Part shown: one piece after another, positions 1 through 6,153 of the stretch
How positions within the stretch are numbered: position 1 is the stretch's first letter
Layout: each line of letters begins with the position of its first letter
Assembly: GCA_019348265.1 (NCBI GenBank)
Contig: JAHWJV010000034.1
Span: 1 to 14,615, forward strand
DNA length: 14,615 nucleotides
Direction: 5' to 3'
DNA from: Gemmatimonadota bacterium
GTDB lineage: Bacteria; Gemmatimonadota; Gemmatimonadetes; Longimicrobiales; Longimicrobiaceae
Translations under genes and position numbers: made by a program
Notes under the pieces: model-generated
What the model was told of the DNA's origin: nothing
Databases searched by the model: none
Seen by the model: only the letters and a program-made list of their open reading frames with translations

Positions 1-115
1 TATTGCCAAAGCCGCGGTGTGGCTTGCGTCGGATGACTCCGATTATGTGGTCGGCACAACGCTCTACGTTGACGGTGGGATGACGCTCTACCCGGCTTTC
101 CGGGATAATGGTTAG
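1..115 (+). CDS. Short-chain dehydrogenase, C-terminal end only (glucose 1-dehydrogenase-like)
   Basis: The frame starting at base 2 gives 37 codons and then TAG at 113-115; the 5' part lies outside the window. The visible end contains AVWLASDDSDYVVGTTLYV followed by DGGMTLYP, the typical C-terminal signature of classical SDR enzymes (the LAS.DS.YV.G....VDGG block). The MTLYP ending is what I recall from SDR proteins annotated as glucose 1-dehydrogenase, which oxidise glucose to gluconolactone with NAD(P)+. The catalytic Ser-Tyr-Lys and the cofactor-binding region are not in view, so substrate identity rests on the tail and on the neighbouring GH15 gene. It is on the same strand as that gene, and the two are close enough to be cotranscribed. 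Confidence 0.85.
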   Translation, partial: IAKAAVWLASDDSDYVVGTTLYVDGGMTLYPAFRDNG

Positions 116-134
116 CGCGAATGGGAGCCTCTTA

Positions 135-1973
135 ATGCCCGGCCGTATCGAAGACTACGCGCTCGTCGGCGACTGCGAGACGGCGGCACTGGTCGGCCGT
201 GACGGTTCCGTCGACTGGCTTTGCTGGCCACGTTTCGACTCAGGGGCGTGTTTTGCTGCCTTGCTCGGCACGCCCGGCAACGGTCGATGGCTGGTCGCGC
301 CCGAGGGGGCGGTGCAGCAGACCCGCCGCAAGTACCGCGAAGGGACGCTGGTGCTCGAGACGGAGTTCGTCACCTCCACGGGCACGGTGCGCTTGATCGA
401 CTTCATGCCTCCGCGCGGCTCCGCCTCCGACGTTGTGCGCATCGTAATGGGCACCCGAGGTCGGGTGACTCTCCGAACTGAGCTCGTGTTCCGCTTCTAT
501 TACGGCTCGCTCGTCCCGTGGGTGAGTCGCCTGGAGGACGGCACCCTCCGCGCGATCGCCGGGCCGGACATGTTGGTGCTGCGGACGGAGGTTCCACTCC
601 ACGGCGAAGACCTCACCACGGCGGGAGATTTCGTGATTGGTGCCGGTGAGACGGCTGCCTTCGTGCTGACGCACGTACCGTCGCACCATCCCGTCCCCCA
701 CCCTATCGACGCGACTACCTCGCTGGCCGAGACCGAGGCATTCTGGCACGAGTGGTCAGGCCGGTGCACGTACCAGGGCGAGTGGGCCGAGCCGGTCAGG
801 CGCTCACTGATCACCCTCAAAGCGCTCACCTATCGGCCGACGGGCGGCATCGTCGCGGCACCGACCACCTCGTTGCCCGAGCAGATCGGCGGCTCACGGA
901 ATTGGGATTACCGCTACTGCTGGCTGCGCGACGCGACGCTGACGCTTCTCACGCTCATGGATGCCGGCTACTACGAGGAGGCGGCCGCGTGGCGTGATTG
1001 GCTGCTCCGCGCGGCTGCGGGCAGCCCCTCGCAGGTACAGATCATGTACGGCCTCGCAGGGGAGCACCACCTGCGCGAATGGGAGGTGCCGTGGCTCCCC
1101 GGCTATGAGGGGTCAGCCCCTGTGCGCATCGGCAATGCGGCGCATGGGCAGATGCAGCTCGATGTCTACGGTGAGGTGATGGACGCGCTCCACCAGGCCC
1201 GTAAGGGCGGGCTGAAGCCTACAGGCGACGGCTGGCAGCTCCAGCGAGCGTTGCTGGAACACCTTGAGACAGTCTGGGAGGGTCCTGACCAGGGGATCTG
1301 GGAGGTGCGCGGGCGCCCGCAACACTTCACCCACTCGAAGGTGATGGTCTGGGTCGCGCTCGACCGCGCCATCAGGGGGGCGGAGACGTTCGCGCTTCCC
1401 GGTCCGCTGGATCGCTGGCGCGCTTTACGGGACCGCGTCCATGCCGATGTCTGTCGAAAGGCGTACAACGCGGATCTAGGCTCCTTCGTGCAGTCGTACG
1501 GATCGAACCAGCTGGACGCGAGCCTTCTCCTCATCCCGCTGGTAGGCTTTCTTCCCGCAGACGATCCGCGCGTGCGCGGCACGGTGGAGAACATCGAGCG
1601 CCGTCTGATCGTGGATGGACTGGTTCTCAGGTACGATACTGCCGCGACGGATGATGGACTCACTCCAGGTGAAGGGGCGTTCCTGGCGTGCAGCTTTTGG
1701 CTTGCCGACAATCTGGTGCTCCTCGGGCGACACGACGACGCCCGAAGGCTGTTCGAGCGGCTCCTCGCGCTGCGCAACGATGTGGGTCTCCTCGCAGAGG
1801 AGTACGACCCGCGACTCGCCCGGCAGGTGGGTAACTTTCCACAGGCGTTTTCACACGTGGCCCTGGTGGATACGGCCTTCAATCTCGGGGTTGCGGCGGT
1901 GCAGAACGCCGCGCGGCCGGCCGTGCAGCGCTCGCGTCAGTACGGAGGCGGCACTGATTCCCTGTCGGCCTGA
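135..1973 (+). CDS. Glycoside hydrolase family 15 protein (glucoamylase/trehalase-like)
   Basis: This is a full-length GH15 enzyme of about 612 residues, predicted cytoplasmic because no signal peptide is seen. GH15 enzymes release glucose by inverting hydrolysis from alpha-glucans or, in many bacterial members, from trehalose. The N-terminus RIEDYALVGDCETAALVGRD and SVDWLCWPRFDS is characteristic. Counting from an in-frame ATG at 108, NWDYRYCWLRD is at 265-275, GIWEVRG at 396-402 (likely general-acid Glu399), GEGAF at 521-525 and LAEEYDP at 562-568 (likely general base). I prefer the ATG at 135 because GGGAG at 123-127 precedes it by 7 nt and homologues begin just before RIEDYAL. The ATG at 108 would overlap the SDR stop by 8 nt. 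Cotranscription with a glucose-dehydrogenase-like SDR suggests that the glucose released is oxidised. Glucoamylase and trehalase cannot be separated by eye. Confidence 0.93.
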   Translation: MPGRIEDYALVGDCETAALVGRDGSVDWLCWPRFDSGACFAALLGTPGNGRWLVAPEGAVQQTRRKYREGTLVLETEFVTSTGTVRLIDFMPPRGSASDVVRIVMGTRGRVTLRTELVFRFYYGSLVPWVSRLEDGTLRAIAGPDMLVLRTEVPLHGEDLTTAGDFVIGAGETAAFVLTHVPSHHPVPHPIDATTSLAETEAFWHEWSGRCTYQGEWAEPVRRSLITLKALTYRPTGGIVAAPTTSLPEQIGGSRNWDYRYCWLRDATLTLLTLMDAGYYEEAAAWRDWLLRAAAGSPSQVQIMYGLAGEHHLREWEVPWLPGYEGSAPVRIGNAAHGQMQLDVYGEVMDALHQARKGGLKPTGDGWQLQRALLEHLETVWEGPDQGIWEVRGRPQHFTHSKVMVWVALDRAIRGAETFALPGPLDRWRALRDRVHADVCRKAYNADLGSFVQSYGSNQLDASLLLIPLVGFLPADDPRVRGTVENIERRLIVDGLVLRYDTAATDDGLTPGEGAFLACSFWLADNLVLLGRHDDARRLFERLLALRNDVGLLAEEYDPRLARQVGNFPQAFSHVALVDTAFNLGVAAVQNAARPAVQRSRQYGGGTDSLSA

Positions 1974-2017
1974 CCGCCGTTTGAATGGCAGGAGGGCCCG
2001 GTCGCACTGAGCTCCGG

Positions 2018-2036
2018 GGAGCCGGATCACGGCTCC
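2018..2036. terminator. Possible hairpin between convergent GH15 and ion channel genes
   Basis: GGAGCC (2018-2023) and GGCTCC (2031-2036) form a perfect 6-bp stem around a 7-nt loop. Further short G-tract/C-tract complementarity (GGGG at 2016-2019 and CCCC just after 2040) could extend it. It straddles the channel stop codon (2027-2029) and lies about 45 nt after the GH15 stop. No T-run follows on either strand, so it is at best a weak bidirectional terminator or a transcript-end stabiliser. Confidence 0.3.
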
Positions 2037-2857
2037 GATCCCCTTCTGAGCGTCCTGACCTCCTCCCGCAGGGCGACGATCTCCAGGCGAAGTTGCTGCA
2101 AGGCGTCGTCTCGCACGACTTCGCCACTCTTGCTCTCGACGTCCCGCCCGACGAAAAAAGAAGCCAGCGCGGCCGTGATGTACCCCAGTACCCCCATCGC
2201 ATAGACCGCGAGCAGGAATCCGAGCAGCCGGCCCTCGAGGGTGCGCGGCCAATACTCGGACCCGAGCGACGTCATGATCATCGCCGTCCACCAGAGGGCG
2301 CTCCAGAAATCGCGAAGCCCCTGCTCCGCGGCCAGCTCGCGCTCGAAGGCGTACATCCCGGCCGCGCCGACCAGGGTGACGAGCACGGTCAGGGTGAGAA
2401 CGTACCCGAGCCCGCGGCGTCCCATGCTTCTGCCGAGAGCCCGCATCCCGCGGTTCAGCGACGAGACGACCTTGACCAGGCGCACGCCGCGCGCCGCCCG
2501 CGCGGCGCGGATCACCCGAGCGACTCGCACGATCCGAATCACCCGAAAGGCGGGGACCGCCAGCGCAACGGCGGTGAGCCAGTTGCGCCTCAGGTAAGCA
2601 CCCCTTTCCGGCGCGAGAAACAGCCGTAGCGCGAAGTCTGTCACGAAGACTCCCCAGATTGCCAGGCTGAGCCGCTCCAGGGGGCCATTCAGACCACCAG
2701 TCAGCTCCAGCACCAGCAGAACCAGCCAGGCGAAGCCCAGCACGATCATGGGCACTTCCAGCCAGCGCTCGAGGCGGTACAGCAGCCGCCAGCGCTCGCG
2801 CGTCAGGCGGCGCGCCTGCCCATCCCGGGGTTCCTTCACCCCCTCATGATTCCGCAT
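2027..2857 (-). CDS. Voltage-gated-like cation channel with non-canonical pore filter
   Basis: This is a 276-residue membrane protein of the voltage-gated ion channel superfamily. Hydrophobic segments are seen at about 36-52 (S1), 62-80 (S2), 93-104 (S3), 149-170 (S5) and 206-236 (S6). S4 is at 105-129 with Arg at 105, 108, 111, 114, 117, 120, 123 and 126 and Lys129, one basic residue at every third position. The pore loop is FWSALWWTAMIMTSLGSEYW at 184-203. Where potassium channels have TVGYGD, this has TSLGSEYWP. A charged, probably coiled-coil C-terminus follows (about 250-272, QQLRLEIVALREEVRTLRR), consistent with tetramer assembly. The ATG at 2857 is chosen; a GTG at 2929 would add 24 Arg-rich residues that do not look like part of the fold. 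Ion selectivity cannot be stated: it could be K+, Na+ or non-selective. It is convergent with the GH15 gene. Confidence 0.85.
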   Translation of the reverse strand: MRNHEGVKEPRDGQARRLTRERWRLLYRLERWLEVPMIVLGFAWLVLLVLELTGGLNGPLERLSLAIWGVFVTDFALRLFLAPERGAYLRRNWLTAVALAVPAFRVIRIVRVARVIRAARAARGVRLVKVVSSLNRGMRALGRSMGRRGLGYVLTLTVLVTLVGAAGMYAFERELAAEQGLRDFWSALWWTAMIMTSLGSEYWPRTLEGRLLGFLLAVYAMGVLGYITAALASFFVGRDVESKSGEVVRDDALQQLRLEIVALREEVRTLRRGSEP

Positions 2858-2975
2858 CGTCCCGCCGTGATTGAGGCCGCGAAAGCGACGCCGCGACACC
2901 GACCGGTCCCCATGTGCGGCCTCCGGCACAGCGGTGGCTCACGGGCGGGCGCAGGCAGTCGGATACCGCTCCGGT

Positions 2976-3181
2976 TCATTGCGCGGCGGCGGCCGCCGCA
3001 CGGATCGCGGGCAGGTGCTGCCGATACAGACGGAGGAGCAGCGCTTCCGCCGCCTCGATGTCCGCTAGCGTCAGCCACAGCAGCCGTACCGCGACCTCGG
3101 CTTGCGAAGGGTCGTACGTGGACCTGACGATAGCGCCCCCGTCGCCAGCCGATCGACGTTGCCAACGGTGATCTCCTGCAT
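2976..3181 (-). pseudogene. Small frameshifted hypothetical gene (about 68 codons)
   Basis: The minus strand begins with ATG at 3181 (MQEITVGNVDRLATG), preceded by an in-frame TGA eight codons upstream. That frame soon loses coding character. The next frame then reads IVRSTYDPSQAEVAVRLLWL, continues as an Ala/Leu-rich helix (TLADIEAAEALLLRLYRQHL) and stops at 2976-2978. Both halves have strong G/C third positions only in these frames, so I infer one gene broken by a single missing base, most likely in the C5 run at 3136-3140 (GGGGG on the coding strand). Restoring one G gives an uninterrupted 68-residue protein (…LATGGAIVRSTYDPSQ…). No family was recognised. No Shine-Dalgarno sequence is evident. 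It could be a true pseudogene or an assembly error in a homopolymer. Confidence 0.5.
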
Positions 3182-3561
3182 TCGGTAGATCGGAGAGCGC
3201 CGCCGTCAGTTCGCACGAGGATCGCCCCGGGTAACCAACGTCTGATCTTGATTCGTGTGTCGGGCGGTCTCGATTGTTCGTCCATCGTCGCTGCGCAGAG
3301 GAATGGATGGTCCAGAGTGTCGGATTCTCAGCTGGTGCCGATGGTACATTCCCGACCGCTGCTGGAGGGCGAATGGCGGAACTTCGGGGCCGGGCAGCGG
3401 ATCGATCCCGGCGCGCGACCTGGCGAGGCGGGCGAACGGTGGAGTGCAGCCTTACGGCTGTGCTGGAGGGTCGACAGCCGCCCTGAACCGGAACCCGGGG
3501 TATGGGCGGCTGCCTGTCCTCTGCGACGCGGGCGGAGAAGGCGCGGACGCCGCGACGCCTA
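3182..3561. other. Gene-poor stretch, nothing convincing found
   Basis: Open frames of 70-150 codons cross this stretch on both strands. Their translations are Arg/Ala/Ser-rich without domain-like patterning and overlap one another, as expected by chance in GC-rich DNA. A short hairpin CAGCC-TTAC-GGCTG lies around 3448-3461, but no riboswitch architecture or RNA gene was recognised. Its position between a broken small gene and a lipoprotein gene suggests degraded sequence. Confidence 0.5.
3539..3560 (-). terminator. Possible hairpin just after the DUF3568-like gene
   Basis: AGGCGCGG, loop ACG, then CCGCG and CGCCT can fold into a GC-rich stem with a small bulge directly downstream of the stop codon at 3562-3564. 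There is no T-run, so termination is only suggested by its position. Confidence 0.28.
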
Positions 3562-3981
3562 TCAGCGCAGCTGCCGGATGCGCTCTACCACCATCCGTGC
3601 GTGGGACACGTCGTAGTTGAGCGTGGTACCTACGCGAGAGGATACGGACAGCTTGGTTACCGTGGGCGAGCGGCGCTCCAATTTGATGTGCACCACCCGC
3701 TCGCCGCTGCGTGCCTCGTACTCCCACTCGGTGGCGTTGTCTTCCATCGCCGCGTCGACCATCAGCAGCCCCATGTCTCGAAGCACCCTCTTCGCCCGGC
3801 CGTCCACGTCGGCCAGCGAGCCCGCGATTTCCGCTTCGGCGTTCTGGTCGTTCAGCACGATCGCGGCTGCACCGGCCGCACCAGCCGCAGCAGTGTTCGC
3901 CGCAGTGCGACAACCTCCCGCAGTGCCCAGTCCGGCGACGAGGGCGAGCGATGCGATGGTTACGGAAACTCGATTTGACAT
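3562..3981 (-). CDS. DUF3568-like putative lipoprotein
   Basis: This is a 139-residue exported protein. The N-terminus MSNRVSVTIASLALVAGLGT is a short signal peptide followed by AGGC (Cys24), a weak lipobox in which AGG replaces the usual L-A/S-G. Next comes a Gly/Ala-rich stretch at 26-42, then an alpha/beta region with WEYEARSG (86-93), VVHIKLERR and TVTKLSVSSRVGTTLNYDVS (107-126), ending in an amphipathic helix. The last block resembles the 'V..IRVG.fGd...s..il..I' ending that I recall for DUF3568 proteins, small bacterial lipoproteins of unknown role. The ATG at 3981 is supported by GGAG five bases upstream. The gene stands alone, flanked by decayed sequence on both sides. Its biochemical function is unknown. 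Confidence 0.75.
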   Translation of the reverse strand: MSNRVSVTIASLALVAGLGTAGGCRTAANTAAAGAAGAAAIVLNDQNAEAEIAGSLADVDGRAKRVLRDMGLLMVDAAMEDNATEWEYEARSGERVVHIKLERRSPTVTKLSVSSRVGTTLNYDVSHARMVVERIRQLR

Positions 3982-4029
3982 GAAAACTCCGGTGCTGGCT
4001 TCGCAAGGGAAATTCCTCGCCTTGTTCCG

Positions 4030-4052
4030 ATTGAACCCCGCTCCGTTTCAAT
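4030..4052. promoter_or_regulatory. Inverted repeat upstream of the DUF3568-like gene
   Basis: ATTGAA (4030-4035) and TTCAAT (4047-4052) are perfect 6-bp arms separated by 11 nt, centred about 60 nt upstream of the lipoprotein start. The spacing would suit an operator for a dimeric regulator or part of a promoter. It also lies over the end of the ParB-like remnant, so it may be chance. Confidence 0.2.
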
Positions 4053-4259
4053 GTTTAGGCCATCGTTCGTGAGTTGATGGCTCATGGGCCACCGCGCGCA
4101 CGTCGCCTCGCTCCCGCCGCCGAACCGGTACGGCTCGTCGAGCTCACGAATCGAAGCCAGCGGGACCTGCTTGGGCGAGAGGTGCGCGGTCAGAGCGAGG
4201 AGACGGTCGACATCCCACGCGAGCAGCCTTCCGGCGAGTGACGCACATGGTACTGTGTC
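4048..4259 (-). pseudogene. Truncated, frameshifted ParB-like hypothetical protein remnant
   Basis: One minus-strand frame reads LAGRLLAWDVDRLLALTAHL, then SPKQVPLASIRELDEPYRFG, then GGSEATCARW. This matches what I recall of a short ParB-nuclease-like conserved family, whose members begin 'DVDRLIELTR.LPVR.VPL..I.ELDE.YWF.G...PTCR.V.EH'. After ACG-TGC at 4103-4098 the family pattern continues in a different frame as RAVAHEPSTHERW and stops at 4048-4050, implying a one-base loss. The usual second half, with its DGRVMDGMHR-type motif, is absent. No start codon with a ribosome binding site is present; the remnant abuts the stop of the upstream hydrolase gene. It is therefore a decayed gene fragment, not a functional small protein. 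Confidence 0.6.
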
Positions 4260-4260
4260 C

Positions 4261-4995
4261 TCATCCGGGCACCGAGGTGGTGACCTCCGGGTGACGGCCC
4301 GTGAGATCGACCGGGTTTCTTCTCTCGAGCATCCAGGCGACCATCCTGTCCAGCAGCTCTTCTAGGACCTGGTCGTCCTTTCGTCCGCTGCGAGCGGGCA
4401 CGTGGAAGGAGTGATCCGCGTCGGGAACCAGCTCGAGCGTCGCTCGCGCGCCGAGGTCAGCAGTGGCTTTGCGCATGAGCGGGAGCTCCGCGAGCTCGTC
4501 ACGGGTGCCTTGCAGGAAGAGCATGGGGACATGCACGTCGAACAGGTGCTGAGCGCGCTCTTCGGAGGGTCGGCGGGGCGGGTGGAGGGGGAATCCCAGG
4601 AAGACGAGCCCCCTCACCTCCGGGAGCGCCGAGGCGGCCTGTGCCTGCGACGTCATCCGGCCGCCAAACGACTTTCCGCCAGCGAAGAGTGGTAGCCCGT
4701 GTGCGAGGCGCACCGCTTCCGCCGCCGCGGCGCGGACCGCCGCGTGGGCGAGCGCGGGCGAGTCCGGCCGCTTGGAGCCCTGCTCCAGGTAGGGAAACTG
4801 ATATCGCAACGTCGCGACGCCGCGCTCGGCGAGCCCGTTCGCGACCGCGGCGAGGAAGGGGTGTGTCATACCGGCGCCCGCACCGTGGGCGAGCACGTAG
4901 CAGGCGCGGGCCTCCGCCGCCCGTTGCCACAGCGCCGAGACTCGCCGCGCTTCGTCGACGCAGATGGTGACGTGTTCGGGAACCCCGGGGCTCAT
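4261..4995 (-). CDS. Alpha/beta hydrolase, KANL3/TEX30-like family
   Basis: This is a 244-residue soluble alpha/beta-hydrolase-fold protein. From the ATG at 4995, YVLAHGAGAGMTHPF at 33-47 is the oxyanion-hole region and RYQFPYLEQGSKRPD at 64-78 is characteristic of the dienelactone-hydrolase-like KANL3/TEX30 group. GGKSFGG at 106-112 is the nucleophile elbow with Ser109, LQGTRDELAE at 161-170 supplies the likely acid Asp166, and DADHSFHVP at 192-200 the catalytic His195. All triad residues are present, so it is probably an active esterase-type hydrolase of unknown substrate. A GTG at 5079 in the same frame would add 28 residues of Ser/Pro/Ala-rich, disorder-like sequence. I prefer 4995 because the conserved fold starts right after it, although neither start has a strong Shine-Dalgarno sequence. 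Confidence 0.85.
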   Translation of the reverse strand: MSPGVPEHVTICVDEARRVSALWQRAAEARACYVLAHGAGAGMTHPFLAAVANGLAERGVATLRYQFPYLEQGSKRPDSPALAHAAVRAAAAEAVRLAHGLPLFAGGKSFGGRMTSQAQAASALPEVRGLVFLGFPLHPPRRPSEERAQHLFDVHVPMLFLQGTRDELAELPLMRKATADLGARATLELVPDADHSFHVPARSGRKDDQVLEELLDRMVAWMLERRNPVDLTGRHPEVTTSVPG

Positions 4996-5115
4996 CGGAA
5001 CGCGGTGTGAACGCTCAGCATCCAGCGGGGCAGGTGACGAGGGCGCCTCCTGGCTGCCAGCGTGGGCCGTGACGCTCACCTGCGTCGACGCAGGAACCGC
5101 CGACCTTCCGCCGCG

Positions 5116-5268
5116 TCAGCCGCGCTGGTCGCGAAGCACGCACGCACCGGTGCTGTCCGGAGGGGTCTGGCAATCCCTCTCGTACGAGGCGGGATCAGGA
5201 CGTTCTGCGGCGGGATTCACGCGCGCGCAACCCGTCAGGATGACGAGAGCCAGGCCGAGTACTCGCAT
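5116..5268 (-). CDS. Small putative lipoprotein (50 residues)
   Basis: The ATG at 5268 opens MRVLGLALVILTGCARVNPA, a compact signal peptide with a good lipobox LTGC (Cys14). The mature part is short and polar, ending CQTPPDSTGACVLRDQRG, and has two further cysteines (33 and 43) that could pair. GGAG lies 6 nt upstream of this ATG; another ATG at 5280 would remove that spacing. The longer open frame extending to 5646 is the shadow of the DUF2236 gene on the opposite strand and should not be used. The gene is divergent from that DUF2236 gene and upstream of the alpha/beta hydrolase on the same strand. Function is unknown; the lipoprotein call rests on the signal and the ribosome binding site. 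Confidence 0.65.
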   Translation of the reverse strand: MRVLGLALVILTGCARVNPAAERPDPASYERDCQTPPDSTGACVLRDQRG

Positions 5269-5362
5269 GAGGCTCTCCATTTCTCGAGGCAGCCGTGGAA
5301 GTCCGCGCGGCACGACCTTCGCACGTTCGCCGAAAGCCGTAGCTTCGAAGCCAGGGGTGTGC

Positions 5363-6127
5363 ATGGAGCCGTTCGTCCGACACGGATCGATCGTGCAGCG
5401 GATCTGGGGCGATTCCGACCTGGTGCTGCTCGTCTTCGCGGGCGCCGCCGCGGAGTTCGCGCTCAACCGCGCCGTCGACTGGCTATTCGTGACCGGGGCC
5501 CTGCCGCGCGACCCGTTGGGGCGGCTCTTCTCGACGGCGGGATACGCCCAGCACATCGCGTTCGCCGACGTGGCGAGCGCACAGAGCACCTTCGCACGGA
5601 TCCGCGCAGCCCATGAGGCCGTGGAGCGGCAGCGGGGCGGACGCATCCCCGCCTGGGCGCACCGGGACGTGCTCTACCTGCTGGTCGCATACTCGGAACG
5701 ATCCTTCCGCGCACTCGATCGCCCGCTCGAGGCCGCTGAGCAGGAAGAGCTGTGGGCCGTCTTCCGCCGGGTGGGTGAGGGGCTCGGAATTCCCGAGCTG
5801 CCCGAGGGGTATGCCGGCTGGCGCGCAGACCGAGAGCGCCACCTCACCGAAGACCTGGCGTTCAGCGACCACACGGCGCAGCTGTACGCATCCTACCGCC
5901 GACACCTGGGTCCCTGGCGCTATGCGCTCCTGCGCCAGGTCCAGGCTGCGCTGGTCCCGGAGAGTGTGCGCCGACTCCTCTCACTTCCTGAACGCGCCTG
6001 GGCGCGTACCCTGCTCCCGCTTTACCCCGCCGTCGCGTCGCTCGGGTTGCGTCGCCTCGTTCAGCGTGCGCTCGTCCCCCCCGAACACCTCGCCGCGGTG
6101 CGACGGCTCGACCAGCCGGTAGCATGA
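5363..6127 (+). CDS. DUF2236 protein (oxygenase MpaB / rubber-oxygenase-like family)
   Basis: This is a 254-residue protein. Near its start, HGSIVQRIWGDSDLVLLVFA (7-26) leads into AEFALNRAVDWLFVTGALP, then DPLGRLFSTAGYAQHIAF (50-67), ARIRAAHEAVERQRGG (78-93) and AHRDVLYLLVAYSERSF (99-115). This order matches the DUF2236 family, which includes b-type-haem latex-clearing rubber oxygenases and fungal MpaB-type proteins. His84 in RAAHEAV and His100 in AHRDVL are candidates for conserved or haem-associated positions, but this cannot be verified by eye. AGGGG at 5353-5357 sits 5 nt before the ATG at 5363, fixing the start. A perfect 10-bp palindrome GCTTCGAAGC (5342-5351) lies immediately upstream of the ribosome binding site. 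Substrate is unknown. It converges with alaA with only 26 nt between stops. Confidence 0.82.
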   Translation: MEPFVRHGSIVQRIWGDSDLVLLVFAGAAAEFALNRAVDWLFVTGALPRDPLGRLFSTAGYAQHIAFADVASAQSTFARIRAAHEAVERQRGGRIPAWAHRDVLYLLVAYSERSFRALDRPLEAAEQEELWAVFRRVGEGLGIPELPEGYAGWRADRERHLTEDLAFSDHTAQLYASYRRHLGPWRYALLRQVQAALVPESVRRLLSLPERAWARTLLPLYPAVASLGLRRLVQRALVPPEHLAAVRRLDQPVA

Positions 6128-6153
6128 TCGGATCCACCGCAGATGCGCCGCGC

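Noticed and set aside
2836..3285. 149-codon minus-strand open frame upstream of the ion channel
   Set aside because: Composition is Arg/Gly/Pro-rich with no domain pattern, and it covers the small frameshifted gene in a different frame with better coding character there.
3448..3461. Hairpin CAGCC-TTAC-GGCTG as a possible structured RNA or riboswitch
   Set aside because: It is a single short stem with no further conserved architecture and no appropriately placed downstream gene on the same strand.
4964..5362. N-terminal extension of the DUF2236 frame to 4964
   Set aside because: The added 133 residues lie antisense to the hydrolase start and the small lipoprotein. A good ribosome binding site marks the ATG at 5363, where family similarity begins.
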